Shown here: positions 1 through 6,442 of the stretch, one piece after another
Numbering within the stretch: position 1 is the stretch's first letter
Layout of the letters: each line of letters starts with the position of its first letter
Source of the DNA: a virus
Direction: 5' to 3' (one strand)
IMG/VR virus record: IMGVR_UViG_3300030060_005952
Coordinates: 1 to 64,000 of that record
Length of the DNA stretch: 64,000 nt
Program-made: the position numbers and the translations under genes
Notes under the pieces: generated by a model
Database searches by the model: none
The model's input: only the letters and a program-made list of their open reading frames with translations
Told to the model about the DNA's origin: nothing

Positions 1-45
1 TTCCGTTCGCAATTCTTCCATACTCATCTTTTCTATTTCTTTCAT
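1..45 (-). CDS. Partial leftward gene, N-terminus only
   Basis: Only the first 15 codons are inside the window (reading MKEIEKMSMEELRTE). The start ATG at 45-43 overlaps the stop of the next upstream leftward gene (TGA at 44-42) as ATGA, and a GGAGG-like ribosome site (GGGAGGCGAGGAAG on the minus strand) lies just before it. That coupling is the reason for calling it a gene. Nothing can be said about function. Confidence 0.55.
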   Translation of the reverse strand, partial: MKEIEKMSMEELRTE

Positions 46-527
46 TCTTCCTCGCCTCCCATTATGACCTCTACTGCAAGCAGTACCTTGAGTACATCTG
101 CAAACGTGGTAGCCATGTTGTGCATCTTCTGCACAATCAATGGGTTAGTGTTCGTCATCACTCTGAGTAGCTCTGCGTAATGCTTCGGCTCCAAGTCCTC
201 CATCATGTTGCGAGCAACCTCTGCCCAATCATGCTCAATGTCCATGTGATATGCGATGTCTTCAGCTTTGAAGTGACTTGCCATCTCACTTGTGTCAATG
301 TAAGATGCAACATCGCTCATGTCTATGTTGTACACGATGTCATCAATGTCAATCTCTCGTGCAATATCATACCCATCGAAATGCTCTGCAATCAAATCCG
401 TATCTATGTAGTCTGCTACTTCATGCACTTTTATTTGCCCTGCGACCTTGCGTGTTATCTCTCCGTCTTCTTTCATGGCGTTCGTTATTTGTTCATTCAC
501 TATCTTCGTTATCCAGTTTCTTATCAT
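42..527 (-). CDS. Unknown acidic protein with 9-residue repeats
   Basis: 161 residues. The middle (about residues 35-100) is built from a degenerate 9-residue unit of the type D-[IVM]-A-x-x-I-D-x-x (for example DIAREIDID, DIVYNIDMS, DVASYIDTS, EMASHFKAE, DIAYHMDIE). The N-terminal 35 residues look helical and the C-terminus (VLKVLLAVEVIMG) is hydrophobic. Repeats of this kind with alternating hydrophobic/acidic residues suggest a helical or solenoid rod, perhaps a protein-protein interaction surface; similar 'DIADHIDLSDI' runs are known to me from marine virus proteins of unknown function. Start ATG at 527 overlaps the stop of the 27-residue gene upstream. It belongs to the leftward operon starting at 1301, probably not part of the virion set. 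Function not recognised. Confidence 0.8.
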   Translation of the reverse strand: MIRNWITKIVNEQITNAMKEDGEITRKVAGQIKVHEVADYIDTDLIAEHFDGYDIAREIDIDDIVYNIDMSDVASYIDTSEMASHFKAEDIAYHMDIEHDWAEVARNMMEDLEPKHYAELLRVMTNTNPLIVQKMHNMATTFADVLKVLLAVEVIMGGEEE

Positions 528-607
528 TCTTCATTCCTCCTTTCTTCTTCTTCTGCGCATTCTCTCATGTGTCTTCTCCACTCAATTATCTCACTGTGTA
601 TTGTCAT
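524..607 (-). CDS. 27-residue charged small protein
   Basis: A very short gene between two leftward genes. It starts with ATG at 607, inside the last codons of the 591-1301 gene, and its stop TGA (526-524) overlaps the ATG of the next gene, so it has translational-coupling overlaps on both sides. The product is helical and strongly charged (I-I-E-W-R-R-H-M-R-E then an E/R-rich end). The perfect nesting and the GGAGG inside its 3' end, which serves the next gene, support it, but its shortness keeps confidence moderate. No function is recognised. Confidence 0.5.
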   Translation of the reverse strand: MTIHSEIIEWRRHMRECAEEEERRNEE

Positions 608-1301
608 CGAACCATACCCCCCTGTCATCGTATCTCCCAATGTCGCCCTCTTGGTAGAAGTTCCCTGTGTACGCATTGGCAAACTCCCAATGTCCACCGT
701 CAATCTCCCACATGATGTCGTTGAATCTCCATGCGATGTGGTTGCCTTCCATCACTGGCACTTCCATCTGTGAACCAAAGTACACATGGACTCCCATCCT
801 GTTCTCTGGGCTACTGTGCAACTCTCCCATAGGACGTGAAGTCAGTTGCTCAAGGTCTATCTTGTCATTGTCATACAACACCAACGCAATCGGACTGACT
901 TTCATACAGTTGAAGTAGATGTCCACACCATCTTGCATATCATTGTCCACAAGGTAATGTGCAATCGTTGTCGCAACCTTGTAGTTCGACCAAGCTCTGT
1001 CCATCGCACTCTTAAGGAAGGGAGAGTTACTGTTAGTGCAAAAGCCATTCCAATACTCATTTCTGAATGCGTAGTTCAACAAGTCGGGGCCATCGGGAAT
1101 CTCATTGTGCAAACCCATACATGAGTTAGGTGTTCTTCCACAACAAGCTAGGGTTGTGAATGCGTATTCATTGTCGTAGTCTTTGGGTGCGTTAAGGTCA
1201 GCAACGCTTGAGATTGCTCCGCAGTTATTGCACGTAGTATATACGATATTAACAGGGCGTTCTAGGTTAGGTTCAGTATCTTCGATTAACTTGACAGTCA
1301 T
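591..1301 (-). CDS. Unknown Cys-containing protein, first gene of leftward operon
   Basis: 236 residues. N-terminal third has two cysteine pairs (TTCNNCGA near residue 23-26 and ACCGR near 53-54) and further Cys at 62, 89 and 131, which could bind zinc. The rest is rich in Asp, Asn and aromatic residues, with a C-terminal acidic, Tyr/Trp-rich stretch. It does not match a family I can name. The start ATG at 1301 has no ribosome site; instead a TATA-like TTTAAGTA lies about 27 nt upstream on the minus strand, which fits an archaeal leaderless transcript. It opens a leftward operon with 524-607, 42-527 and the gene cut by the window edge, and faces the rightward late genes across a 430-bp control region. 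Confidence 0.8.
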   Translation of the reverse strand: MTVKLIEDTEPNLERPVNIVYTTCNNCGAISSVADLNAPKDYDNEYAFTTLACCGRTPNSCMGLHNEIPDGPDLLNYAFRNEYWNGFCTNSNSPFLKSAMDRAWSNYKVATTIAHYLVDNDMQDGVDIYFNCMKVSPIALVLYDNDKIDLEQLTSRPMGELHSSPENRMGVHVYFGSQMEVPVMEGNHIAWRFNDIMWEIDGGHWEFANAYTGNFYQEGDIGRYDDRGVWFDDNTQ

Positions 1302-1323
1302 CGATAGTCTTCGACTCTACCGG

Positions 1324-1331
1324 TACTTAAA
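1324..1331 (-). promoter_or_regulatory. Candidate TATA box of leftward operon
   Basis: On the minus strand the sequence reads CTCTTTAAGTACC; the TTTAAGTA box centres about 27 nt before the ATG at 1301. That spacing is the usual TATA-to-start distance in archaea, so transcription would begin at or next to the ATG. No Shine-Dalgarno is present, in agreement. Confidence 0.55.
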
Positions 1332-1432
1332 GAGAATCAACTGCGCCGGGTTCAGGCTATCGCAAAACATGAGGGCAATACGTGTATTTCCCAACCGTAT
1401 GGGTAGGGGACACGGGGCACAAGGGCGTGCTG

Positions 1433-1613
1433 TTGCGCAACGCAAGTGTAGCGTTGAGCTATTGTTGATGCGTAGCGCAACGCAACGTGTTTGCGCAATG
1501 GTTTGCGTGGTGGTTGTTGTGCAACTGCGCAACGTGTACACAACAACAACCCTTTGCGCCAACTTTGCGCCACCTGTTAGAAGGAGAGATGCACATTGCG
1601 CCAACAATTGCGC
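1433..1613. repeat. Cluster of TTGCGC/GCGCAA hexamers (iteron-like)
   Basis: Within 181 bp of the divergent intergenic region I count eight copies of TTGCGC or its complement GCGCAA: about 1433 (as the palindrome TTGCGCAA), 1475, 1491 (again TTGCGCAA), 1527, 1554, 1565, 1596 and 1608, plus partial copies (CGCAACG, TTGCG). Such clustering in a non-coding stretch between divergent operons is typical of origin iterons or of binding sites for a repressor or activator. An A/T-rich tract follows directly (1662-1683), which would suit a DNA-unwinding element. No initiator gene is in the window, so origin versus operator cannot be decided. Confidence 0.6.
1513..1547. repeat. Inverted repeat inside the iteron cluster
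   Basis: GTTGTTGTG at 1513-1521 is perfectly complementary to CACAACAAC at 1539-1547, leaving a 17-nt loop that contains one GCGCAA. It could be a dimeric protein site or a cruciform/hairpin at an origin. Confidence 0.6.
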
Positions 1614-1654
1614 TCTTTTAACCCCACACGGCGCTCCAGCAAATTTTCGTTGGA

Positions 1655-1690
1655 GGGTTGTTAAAAAAAATTTAAAAAATTTTACAACCC
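1655..1690. promoter_or_regulatory. A/T-rich tract flanked by inverted GGGTTGT/ACAACCC
   Basis: A 22-bp run made only of A and T (1662-1683, including TTTAAAAAA) is bracketed by GGGTTGT (1655-1661) and its exact complement ACAACCC (1684-1690). It may be the unwinding element of an origin, a TATA/BRE region for the rightward late operon (ATG at 1731, no Shine-Dalgarno), or both. A weaker TAAAG at 1702-1706 is at the distance expected for a leaderless start at 1731. The rest of 1302-1730 holds no convincing gene. Confidence 0.5.
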
Positions 1691-1730
1691 AGCGACACCC
1701 CTAAAGACCATTGCTTCCCTCGCACGTTAC

Positions 1731-2024
1731 ATGGGCAGTGCGTTCAATACCGCTTGGACTGTACTCAAGATGGGTCCTATACCTCCAGACTTCGATGATG
1801 AGTATAGCCACAAGGACTTGGACGCAGAGGCCCTCATTGACTTTCTAATAGAGAATCTAGGGATGGAGTACAGCGAGGCCAAAACGCTTGTGACGCACCA
1901 CAAGACGAAGGAAATGGCGTCTGCCAGTAGGCGGAAGGCCATGAAGAACGGCCCCAAGGAGAACGGTAACGGTGGACCGCCAATGCCACCGATGAATGGC
2001 GGTATGCCGGGAATGGGAATGTGA
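1731..2024 (+). CDS. Tagged small protein (F-x-x-A-W-x-x-L-K), Gly/Pro/Met tail
   Basis: 97 residues, first gene of the rightward region. It begins MGSAFNTAWTVLKM, the first of a series of nearly identical N-termini in this cluster (consensus F-x-x-A-W-x-x-L-K). After the tag comes an acidic helical middle (LDAEALIDFLIENLG, EAKTLV) and a low-complexity GGPPMPPMNGGMPGMGM end. No enzymatic motif. Stop TGA shares a base with the ATG of the next tagged gene at 2024. No ribosome site precedes the ATG, which agrees with a leaderless or short-leader transcript from the control region just upstream. I infer it is capsid cargo or an internal head protein; the middle resembles a small helical domain, but no family is recognised. 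Confidence 0.8.
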   Translation: MGSAFNTAWTVLKMGPIPPDFDDEYSHKDLDAEALIDFLIENLGMEYSEAKTLVTHHKTKEMASASRRKAMKNGPKENGNGGPPMPPMNGGMPGMGM

Positions 2025-2527
2025 TGAATGCCTTTGAGGAAGCGTGGGGAGTCCTTAAGGCGCTAGAAGAGCAACAACTTATCTCAGGAGATACAGACCA
2101 GTACGAGCATTTATTGAACTATCATTACGATGAAACTGGTCGTCCAGCTCCTGATTCTTACGTAAATTTAGGCACAATGCATCCAGCGGCTCTTGGTATG
2201 GCTCGTAGACAACAAGCAAAGCAACCCGTCGGCACAGTTCAGGTACAAAGGCTAACAAGACCTCACATGTATAATTCAGGAATTGGTAATTATAACACTA
2301 AGTATGGAATACAAGAAAGGACTGGTAACCCCGATTTTGCACCTTATGATGAGAGAAATATAGAAGACATCAAGGCTTATGGTGCGGTTGGAGCATTAGA
2401 CGAACGATTTCCCAAAGTTAGCAGAGAGGGATATGACTTGAGGTACAGTAACATGGTAAAACCAGATTATCCACGTAGGGACCCCATTTATCTTGATACT
2501 CCCTTACAATTAGAAGGAGGAATGTAA
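2024..2527 (+). CDS. Tagged protein of unknown function
   Basis: 167 residues from ATG 2024 (a GTG three bases earlier is possible, but ATG gives the cluster's usual MN-x-FE-x-AW start). Tag MNAFEEAWGVLKA, then a polar, Tyr/Pro/Arg-rich body without hydrophobic core segments long enough for a membrane helix (RPHMYNSGIGNYNTKYG, PDYPRRDPIYLDTP). It may be extended or partly disordered, as expected for a protein that must pass through a portal. The start overlaps the preceding stop, and its own 3' end carries the GGAGG that serves the next gene. Codon use is more A/T-rich than in the gene before. Function not recognised. Confidence 0.8.
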   Translation: MNAFEEAWGVLKALEEQQLISGDTDQYEHLLNYHYDETGRPAPDSYVNLGTMHPAALGMARRQQAKQPVGTVQVQRLTRPHMYNSGIGNYNTKYGIQERTGNPDFAPYDERNIEDIKAYGAVGALDERFPKVSREGYDLRYSNMVKPDYPRRDPIYLDTPLQLEGGM

Positions 2528-3093
2528 TGCCAAAAGACTACAAAGGGGAAAAAACAAAGCCTTCGATGGCTCTAATCATCTCTGTTGGGCCAAAAATGCC
2601 TAAAAAACCACAAGATACCGCTACACCTGATGACAAAGCGATGAAGAAAGCATGGGATTTCATAAAAAACAGAGAACCGGAGCCCTATGATGCTGGTTTT
2701 AAGAGAAATTCACAATCCTTTGGTCTAGGACCCGGTGCTGGGTCGAATTATGAAAGAGCAATTTACGAGGACAGTTTTGAAGACGACGAACCTGCGTTCC
2801 CAGACACCAGTGGTGATTTGGAAGGCATGAGTGCGAACGAAAGGGCGTTGTTCCTAGCTCAACAATCAATGGAGCGACCAGAAAGGACTACCCCTAGCAT
2901 CCATTCTGACCTCACACCAGAAGAATTAGCTAATTTCAGGGCAAAATTAGACCGTATGACACCTACCCCAAAGACAACACCACAAGAAATGGAAGAATAC
3001 ATGCGAAGGCACAGCAGAGGGGACAAAGAAGCACAGAGAAAATTCAGGGAACGTGGCTTTTCAGGCGACCCCAATAGGTATAGAGGTGCATAA
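2527..3093 (+). CDS. Basic/polar protein with internal A-W-x-x-I-K tag
   Basis: 188 residues. Here the tag-like element lies not at the extreme N-terminus but at residues 39-47 (MKKAWDFIK), after a Lys/Pro-rich leader (MPKDYKGEKTKPS). The rest is charged and Pro/Arg-rich, with the C-terminus resembling an Arg-rich nucleic-acid-binding tail (MRRHSRGDKEAQRKFRERG). The start is set by GGAGG about 9 nt upstream. If the proposed protease trims after the K of the tag, about 47 residues would be lost. No known domain is visible; it lies in the row of tagged genes and is probably co-expressed with them. Confidence 0.75.
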   Translation: MPKDYKGEKTKPSMALIISVGPKMPKKPQDTATPDDKAMKKAWDFIKNREPEPYDAGFKRNSQSFGLGPGAGSNYERAIYEDSFEDDEPAFPDTSGDLEGMSANERALFLAQQSMERPERTTPSIHSDLTPEELANFRAKLDRMTPTPKTTPQEMEEYMRRHSRGDKEAQRKFRERGFSGDPNRYRGA

Positions 3094-3096
3094 AAC

Positions 3097-3408
3097 ATGA
3101 CTCCCTTTCAAGATGCTTGGAATCTGTTGAAAAATATCACAGATATGGTTGAGTATCCTGAAGGTTCTGGCAATTTTATGTCCCTCAAGGACATGCATGA
3201 GGCGAGAAATGCTCAATCACGGGCTAATTTAGCAGAAATGAATGAAAATCTTAAACAAGGCTACATCAGAAAGCCAAATGTGGCTGTAACGCCTGAAAAA
3301 TATCCAATGCCCTCTACCGCTAGACTTTCATCTATGTTGACTCACGCTAGTGGTAGGTACGACCCTAACAATCCTGATGCAATGCACCCAATGGGGAGTG
3401 GGCAATGA
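3097..3408 (+). CDS. Tagged small protein
   Basis: 103 residues beginning MTPFQDAWNLLKN, a near-perfect copy of the cluster tag. Body is polar and helical (KDMHEARNAQSRANLAEMNENL) followed by a Pro/Ser/His-rich tail. GAGGTG about 11 nt before the ATG is its ribosome site. Its stop overlaps the next ATG (CAATGA). No domain recognised. The small size and lack of enzymatic residues suggest a structural or DNA-associated internal protein. Confidence 0.8.
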   Translation: MTPFQDAWNLLKNITDMVEYPEGSGNFMSLKDMHEARNAQSRANLAEMNENLKQGYIRKPNVAVTPEKYPMPSTARLSSMLTHASGRYDPNNPDAMHPMGSGQ

Positions 3409-4550
3409 ATGTTTTTGAGTCTGCTTGGCTTTCTTTGTTGAAGCAAACCGATGAATATGACCGTGACTACGATTCAACTGATAGTCTGTATCCGGGTGCG
3501 CCCTTTGACAATGTATTCAGATATGGCAATCAATATTTTGACACATTAGAAGAACTAGAAAATTACATGGGTGGCCTAGATATAAAACCACAACCTGAGT
3601 ATGTTGCTGGTGGTCGTCAGATGAGTTTGAGAAACTACCCTACTGACGATGACGATGTTCGTTATACTCATTCTTTTGACCCTAAATATCTCGGAGAAAA
3701 AATGATTGAGGGATTATCACCCAGAGAGTTAGATAATTACGGGCTTGGCCATAGTTGGGAAATAGAACATGCTGGTGCTGGTCGTAAAGGTCTAGGTATT
3801 ACAAGATTCAAACCAATGACTACTATGTGGAAAGACTCAGAAAAAGCAAGTAAGATATTTTTTAGGAATAATTTTACTGATGACCCCATGACTTTTGACC
3901 ATGAAGGATTGGGTGAAGCTCTTAACCACGCTGCAGAAATAGCAGAATCCAACATAGATGGAAGTAAAATTGATGAGTCTATCATAAGAGCCCGTGACCT
4001 TTATGATACGATGACTGGGCATCAAACAACCGATTTAGGTACTGGTAGAAGAATAAACAGAGTGGATTTTGACCATGATGAAAATACAGAAGAAAAAAGA
4101 ATGGAGGCGGCGGCCGACCTTCTTGATTTCTATAGGGATAATACCTCACCGGCAGCAGAGCATCTAAGAGAAGAATACGACGAGAGCCATTTTTTGGATT
4201 TACTTGAAAGAATACTGAATGACTCTTGGCTAAACGACCCTAAAAACCATGTACCCGGCTTCTTCATTACCGATACTAACCCTTTTTCAGTAGATAGGAT
4301 TTCTTCAATGATAGACGGAACGAGAAACGTAGTTGGCATCAGAAGTAAATTACCAAGCGAACCAACGAAAGAAAGGGGTGCAGGGCAGAGCATAGACTTG
4401 ATACCTGAAAAATTCGTAACAGAACCCATACCACCCGAAGACCTGATTTTTTATCCAGAGACAGGTACTGATTTGGTAGAGAGAGGTAGAATTAAGCCTC
4501 GTTTTCAAGACACAAGACCTCTTTCCGAGCGCACTGAATTTCCCATATAG
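3405..4550 (+). CDS. Tagged 381-residue protein, possible toxin/effector-like
   Basis: 381 residues beginning MNVFESAWLSLLKQ (cluster tag). The body is acidic and soluble. Its C-terminal part (about residues 290-360) has a pattern of R-x-x-V-G-I-R-S strand followed by a proline-rich EPIPPEDLIF strand, somewhat like the last strands of ADP-ribosyltransferase- or toxin-like folds, but I cannot identify catalytic residues, so this is weak. The gene begins with an ATGA overlap and is followed by a 58-bp gap containing the promoter of 4609. Codon use is A/T-rich. It is the largest tagged protein of the cluster and a good candidate for a delivered effector; function otherwise unrecognised. Confidence 0.8.
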   Translation: MNVFESAWLSLLKQTDEYDRDYDSTDSLYPGAPFDNVFRYGNQYFDTLEELENYMGGLDIKPQPEYVAGGRQMSLRNYPTDDDDVRYTHSFDPKYLGEKMIEGLSPRELDNYGLGHSWEIEHAGAGRKGLGITRFKPMTTMWKDSEKASKIFFRNNFTDDPMTFDHEGLGEALNHAAEIAESNIDGSKIDESIIRARDLYDTMTGHQTTDLGTGRRINRVDFDHDENTEEKRMEAAADLLDFYRDNTSPAAEHLREEYDESHFLDLLERILNDSWLNDPKNHVPGFFITDTNPFSVDRISSMIDGTRNVVGIRSKLPSEPTKERGAGQSIDLIPEKFVTEPIPPEDLIFYPETGTDLVERGRIKPRFQDTRPLSERTEFPI

Positions 4551-4578
4551 TGCCTAAAAACAGCATTACGAAGCGTTC

Positions 4579-4590
4579 AAATATAAATGG
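4579..4590 (+). promoter_or_regulatory. Archaeal-type TATA box before 4609
   Basis: AAATATAAATGG in an otherwise plain spacer, with the box centre about 25 nt before the ATG at 4609 and no Shine-Dalgarno between. This is the arrangement of an archaeal leaderless promoter and one of the clearest in the window. Confidence 0.65.
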
Positions 4591-4608
4591 TATATCCTAT
4601 TATCCCCG

Positions 4609-4797
4609 ATGAAGGCTACTCCGACCCCCTTTGAACGGGCTTGGTTGCTAATAAAGGGACAACCTCTTGGCATTAAATTCACTAACGAGGAAGAGCAGTT
4701 TATCAACACCGCACTTCATGAGGCAATGACTAGTAAGGACGCTTACAGAAAGAGCGAAGCAAAGGAGCTTTTCTTAGAGTTTCTCAACCACAACTAG
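4609..4797 (+). CDS. Tagged 62-residue protein
   Basis: 62 residues: MKATPTPFERAWLLIKG (tag shifted three residues by a KAT leader) and then an acidic helical remainder (EEEQFINTALHEAM, SEAKELFLEFL). It has its own promoter (TATA at 4579-4590) and no ribosome site, so it is likely leaderless and separately regulated from the genes on either side. Its stop overlaps the stop of the leftward gene 4794-5195. This is almost only tag plus one helical hairpin, so it may be a minimal capsid-internal protein. Function unknown. Confidence 0.75.
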   Translation: MKATPTPFERAWLLIKGQPLGIKFTNEEEQFINTALHEAMTSKDAYRKSEAKELFLEFLNHN

Positions 4798-5195
4798 TAG
4801 TCAAAACCAGTTGTTGTACTACCACTAGTATCAGCAACCATCTGTTGTCTGTTTTGAGTTTCAGCCATTCTTTGTCTTTCCATAGCCTCTTTTTGGGCTC
4901 TTTCCTGTTGTTTTTCTTTTAATTTCTTCATTGCAGGGTCCATGGCTCCCCTTACTGTCTGGACTTTATCGAGATGAGGAGCTACTTTCTGTGCGACTTG
5001 TCCTGCTGCACTACCCATACGACCTGCCATTGAAGCTAATCTAGCGCCAACTCCCAGTCCAGTCGTAGTAGCACCTGCTGCACCCGCACCTGCTGCACCC
5101 GCACCTGCTGCACCTGCACCTGCACCTGCACCTGCACCTGTACCTGCACCTGCTACTACAGGCGCTACTAGTGGAGCTACTACTGGTGCTGGCAT
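4794..5195 (-). CDS. Leftward Gly/Ala-repeat protein with charged coiled-coil tail
   Basis: 133 residues from ATG 5195, the only gene on this strand inside the late region. N-terminal 60 residues are hydrophobic and low-complexity (MPAPVVAPLVAPVV then a run of alternating G and A), encoded by tandem GCACCT-type repeats. The C-terminal half is a charged, Gln/Met/Arg-rich helix (MKKLKEKQQERAQKEAMERQRMAE), likely coiled coil. The hydrophobic Gly/Ala part could insert in or disrupt membranes, so a holin- or membrane-fusion-like role is conceivable, but there is no family match. It lacks the A-W-L-K tag. A TTTTTATG box 20-27 nt before the ATG and no ribosome site suggest a leaderless transcript. 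The longer reading from 5249 would abolish the shared promoter and is less likely. Confidence 0.65.
   Translation of the reverse strand: MPAPVVAPLVAPVVAGAGTGAGAGAGAGAAGAGAAGAGAAGATTTGLGVGARLASMAGRMGSAAGQVAQKVAPHLDKVQTVRGAMDPAMKKLKEKQQERAQKEAMERQRMAETQNRQQMVADTSGSTTTGFDY
5071..5153. repeat. GCACCT/GCACCTGCT tandem repeat
   Basis: Direct short repeats (GCACCTGCT, GCACCC, GCACCT) fill about 80 bp and encode, on the minus strand, the Gly/Ala-rich part of the gene at 4794-5195. Such a microsatellite can change length by slippage in steps of two residues. Confidence 0.75.
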
Positions 5196-5212
5196 GATAG
5201 TCGGATAGAGCG

Positions 5213-5224
5213 GAACATAAAAAC
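5213..5224. promoter_or_regulatory. Candidate bidirectional TATA region
   Basis: ACATAAAAACAG lies between divergent starts at 5195 (minus) and 5248 (plus), about 20-27 nt from one and 26-32 nt from the other. Read on either strand it gives an A/T-rich box (ATAAAAA or TTTTTAT). Neither gene has a clear Shine-Dalgarno, so a shared leaderless promoter region is plausible. Confidence 0.45.
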
Positions 5225-5247
5225 AGTATCGCAATGTACCACATTTC

Positions 5248-5457
5248 ATGGGTGACCGTAAGGTATTGGTCTACAAAGGTCGCTCCTACATTCAAGATAG
5301 GCCAAAAAGACTAGCACAAGCCAAAGTGCAGAGGCTTGCTAGAAAAACCAAAAATCGCAAAACTAGAGCTAGGTATGCCCGAAATCTATCTCGTGGCAAC
5401 ATTAGACCAAAGATGCGTAGACAAACCGGACTTGTCAGAGTGGTGAGAAGAAAATGA
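5248..5457 (+). CDS. Very basic 69-residue protein (DNA-condensing type)
   Basis: 69 residues with about one third Arg or Lys and very few acidic residues (for example KRLAQAKVQRLARKTKNRK and PKMRRQTGLVRVVRRK). It is shaped like a protamine, a ribosomal-protein-like peptide or T4-type internal basic protein and almost certainly binds nucleic acid. It sits inside the cluster of tagged proteins and its stop overlaps the ATG of the next one, so a role in packing or neutralising virion DNA is plausible. It does not carry the tag itself. No zinc site or HTH is visible. Start at ATG 5248 follows a possible TATA box about 28 nt upstream. Confidence 0.75.
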   Translation: MGDRKVLVYKGRSYIQDRPKRLAQAKVQRLARKTKNRKTRARYARNLSRGNIRPKMRRQTGLVRVVRRK

Positions 5458-6026
5458 ACCCCTTCGACCAAGCATGGGGTTTGCTCAAATCGAGCAGTTT
5501 CACTAAGCCCTCGGAAGTCAGAGCAGGGGAAGCCGGAGGCTCATTAGGTGTATATCAACCATCGAAAGGTAAGGCTTGGACGCATCCATCGAATATCTAT
5601 GCCCATTACAAGGAACTCTATCCCTTTGGGAAGTTTAATGAGGACGCATTGATAAATGAGCTTATAGGGACGGATGTTCACGAATCCATACACGAGGCCA
5701 TGCATAAAGTAGGCGAAACATACGATTCAGGTCTTCATGAGGAATATGCGCCTAATTTAGCCCAGATTTTAGTCCAAGCGAGAATGCCGGGAATATACGG
5801 TGGTAAAAGAAACCAAGTGATGAGGTTAATACATGGTGATAAAGTAAGGGGAGTAGAGCCAAGACCCGACACTCAAGCCGCTATGGATTACACAAGGGAA
5901 TATGCCAATTCTTATGGTTTTAACCATCCTAAAGTAAGGAAACCAACGGAAGAGGATGGAAAGTTGTTTACGTATGGCCATACCGAACCTGAGTTCTACA
6001 CTGGATATGGAGAGGACTTAGAATGA
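5454..6026 (+). CDS. Tagged HExxH metallopeptidase-like protein
   Basis: 190 residues. Tag MNPFDQAWGLLKS at the N-terminus. At residues 76-80 there is HESIH, followed by EAMH, that is the HExxH zinc-binding/catalytic signature of gluzincin/metzincin-type metallopeptidases; the preceding segment (ALINELIGTDV) is helical as expected, and a Glu in LHEEY about 20 residues downstream could be the third ligand. The protein is short for a complete thermolysin-like enzyme but within the range of minimal peptidases. Start overlaps the previous stop (ATGA). If the tag targets it into the capsid, it would be a delivered protease or a maturation factor. The signature is seen; activity is inferred. Confidence 0.75.
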   Translation: MNPFDQAWGLLKSSSFTKPSEVRAGEAGGSLGVYQPSKGKAWTHPSNIYAHYKELYPFGKFNEDALINELIGTDVHESIHEAMHKVGETYDSGLHEEYAPNLAQILVQARMPGIYGGKRNQVMRLIHGDKVRGVEPRPDTQAAMDYTREYANSYGFNHPKVRKPTEEDGKLFTYGHTEPEFYTGYGEDLE

Positions 6027-6442
6027 ACCCCTTCGACCAAGCGTGGGTACTACTCAAGATGCCACAAGAGGCGAGGGCGTTCGCAGAGCAAGCGCACGAG
6101 GGCCAGATGTATGGTGAAGACCCGTATATGTACCATGTCGATGAGGTAGCGAATCAGTTTCAAGACCCTCTTTTGCAGAGAATAGCGTATCTGCACGACG
6201 TGGTTGAGGATGGCAAGGTTTCAGTAGAGGACATACACGATAGATTCGGAGAGGATGTAGGTCACGGTGTAGATGCAATGACTAGAAGACCAAATGAGAA
6301 CTACTTTGATTACATAGGAAGAGTAAGTGAACATCCACATGCTAGACAGGTCAAGATGGCAGACCTTACTCACAATCTGAGTGGCGACCCACCCGGAGGT
6401 CTGAGACAACGATACGAGAAAGCACTGGAGATGTTGTCATGA
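6023..6442 (+). CDS. Tagged HD-domain hydrolase, SpoT/MESH1 (ppGpp hydrolase)-like
   Basis: 139 residues: the tag MNPFDQAWVLLKM is followed immediately by an HD-type phosphohydrolase domain. Motifs match the RelA/SpoT hydrolase and MESH1 family: AHEGQMYGEDPYMYH (H38), LHDVVED (H58-D59 and E62-D63), EDIHDRFGEDV and KMADLTHNL (D114, N118). In that family these residues bind Mn and remove the 3'-pyrophosphate from (p)ppGpp or, for MESH1, act on NADPH. Length equals a single HD domain plus tag with no synthetase, TGS or ACT domains. It is coupled by ATGA overlaps to tagged genes on both sides. A capsid-delivered nucleotide hydrolase would reset host stress or NADP pools. Family assignment is strong; substrate and delivery are inference. 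Confidence 0.85.
   Translation: MNPFDQAWVLLKMPQEARAFAEQAHEGQMYGEDPYMYHVDEVANQFQDPLLQRIAYLHDVVEDGKVSVEDIHDRFGEDVGHGVDAMTRRPNENYFDYIGRVSEHPHARQVKMADLTHNLSGDPPGGLRQRYEKALEMLS

Noticed and set aside
180-773. Long rightward open frame opposite the leftward genes
   Set aside because: It is a shadow of the leftward genes 42-527 and 591-1301: Cys/His-rich, no ribosome site, no coupling and crossing two genes that have coherent protein character.
1302-1730. CRISPR array or attachment site in the divergent gap
   Set aside because: Repeats are 6-mers at irregular distances, not 25-40 bp repeats with equal spacers, and no integrase gene is in view.
3737-3985. Leftward open frames within 3405-4550, and similar ones throughout
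   Set aside because: They are antisense shadows of well-coupled rightward genes, low-complexity and without start signals.
4794-5249. Longer version of the leftward Gly/Ala gene starting at 5249
   Set aside because: The extra 18 residues would overlap the shared promoter; the start at 5195 has a TATA-like box at the right distance.
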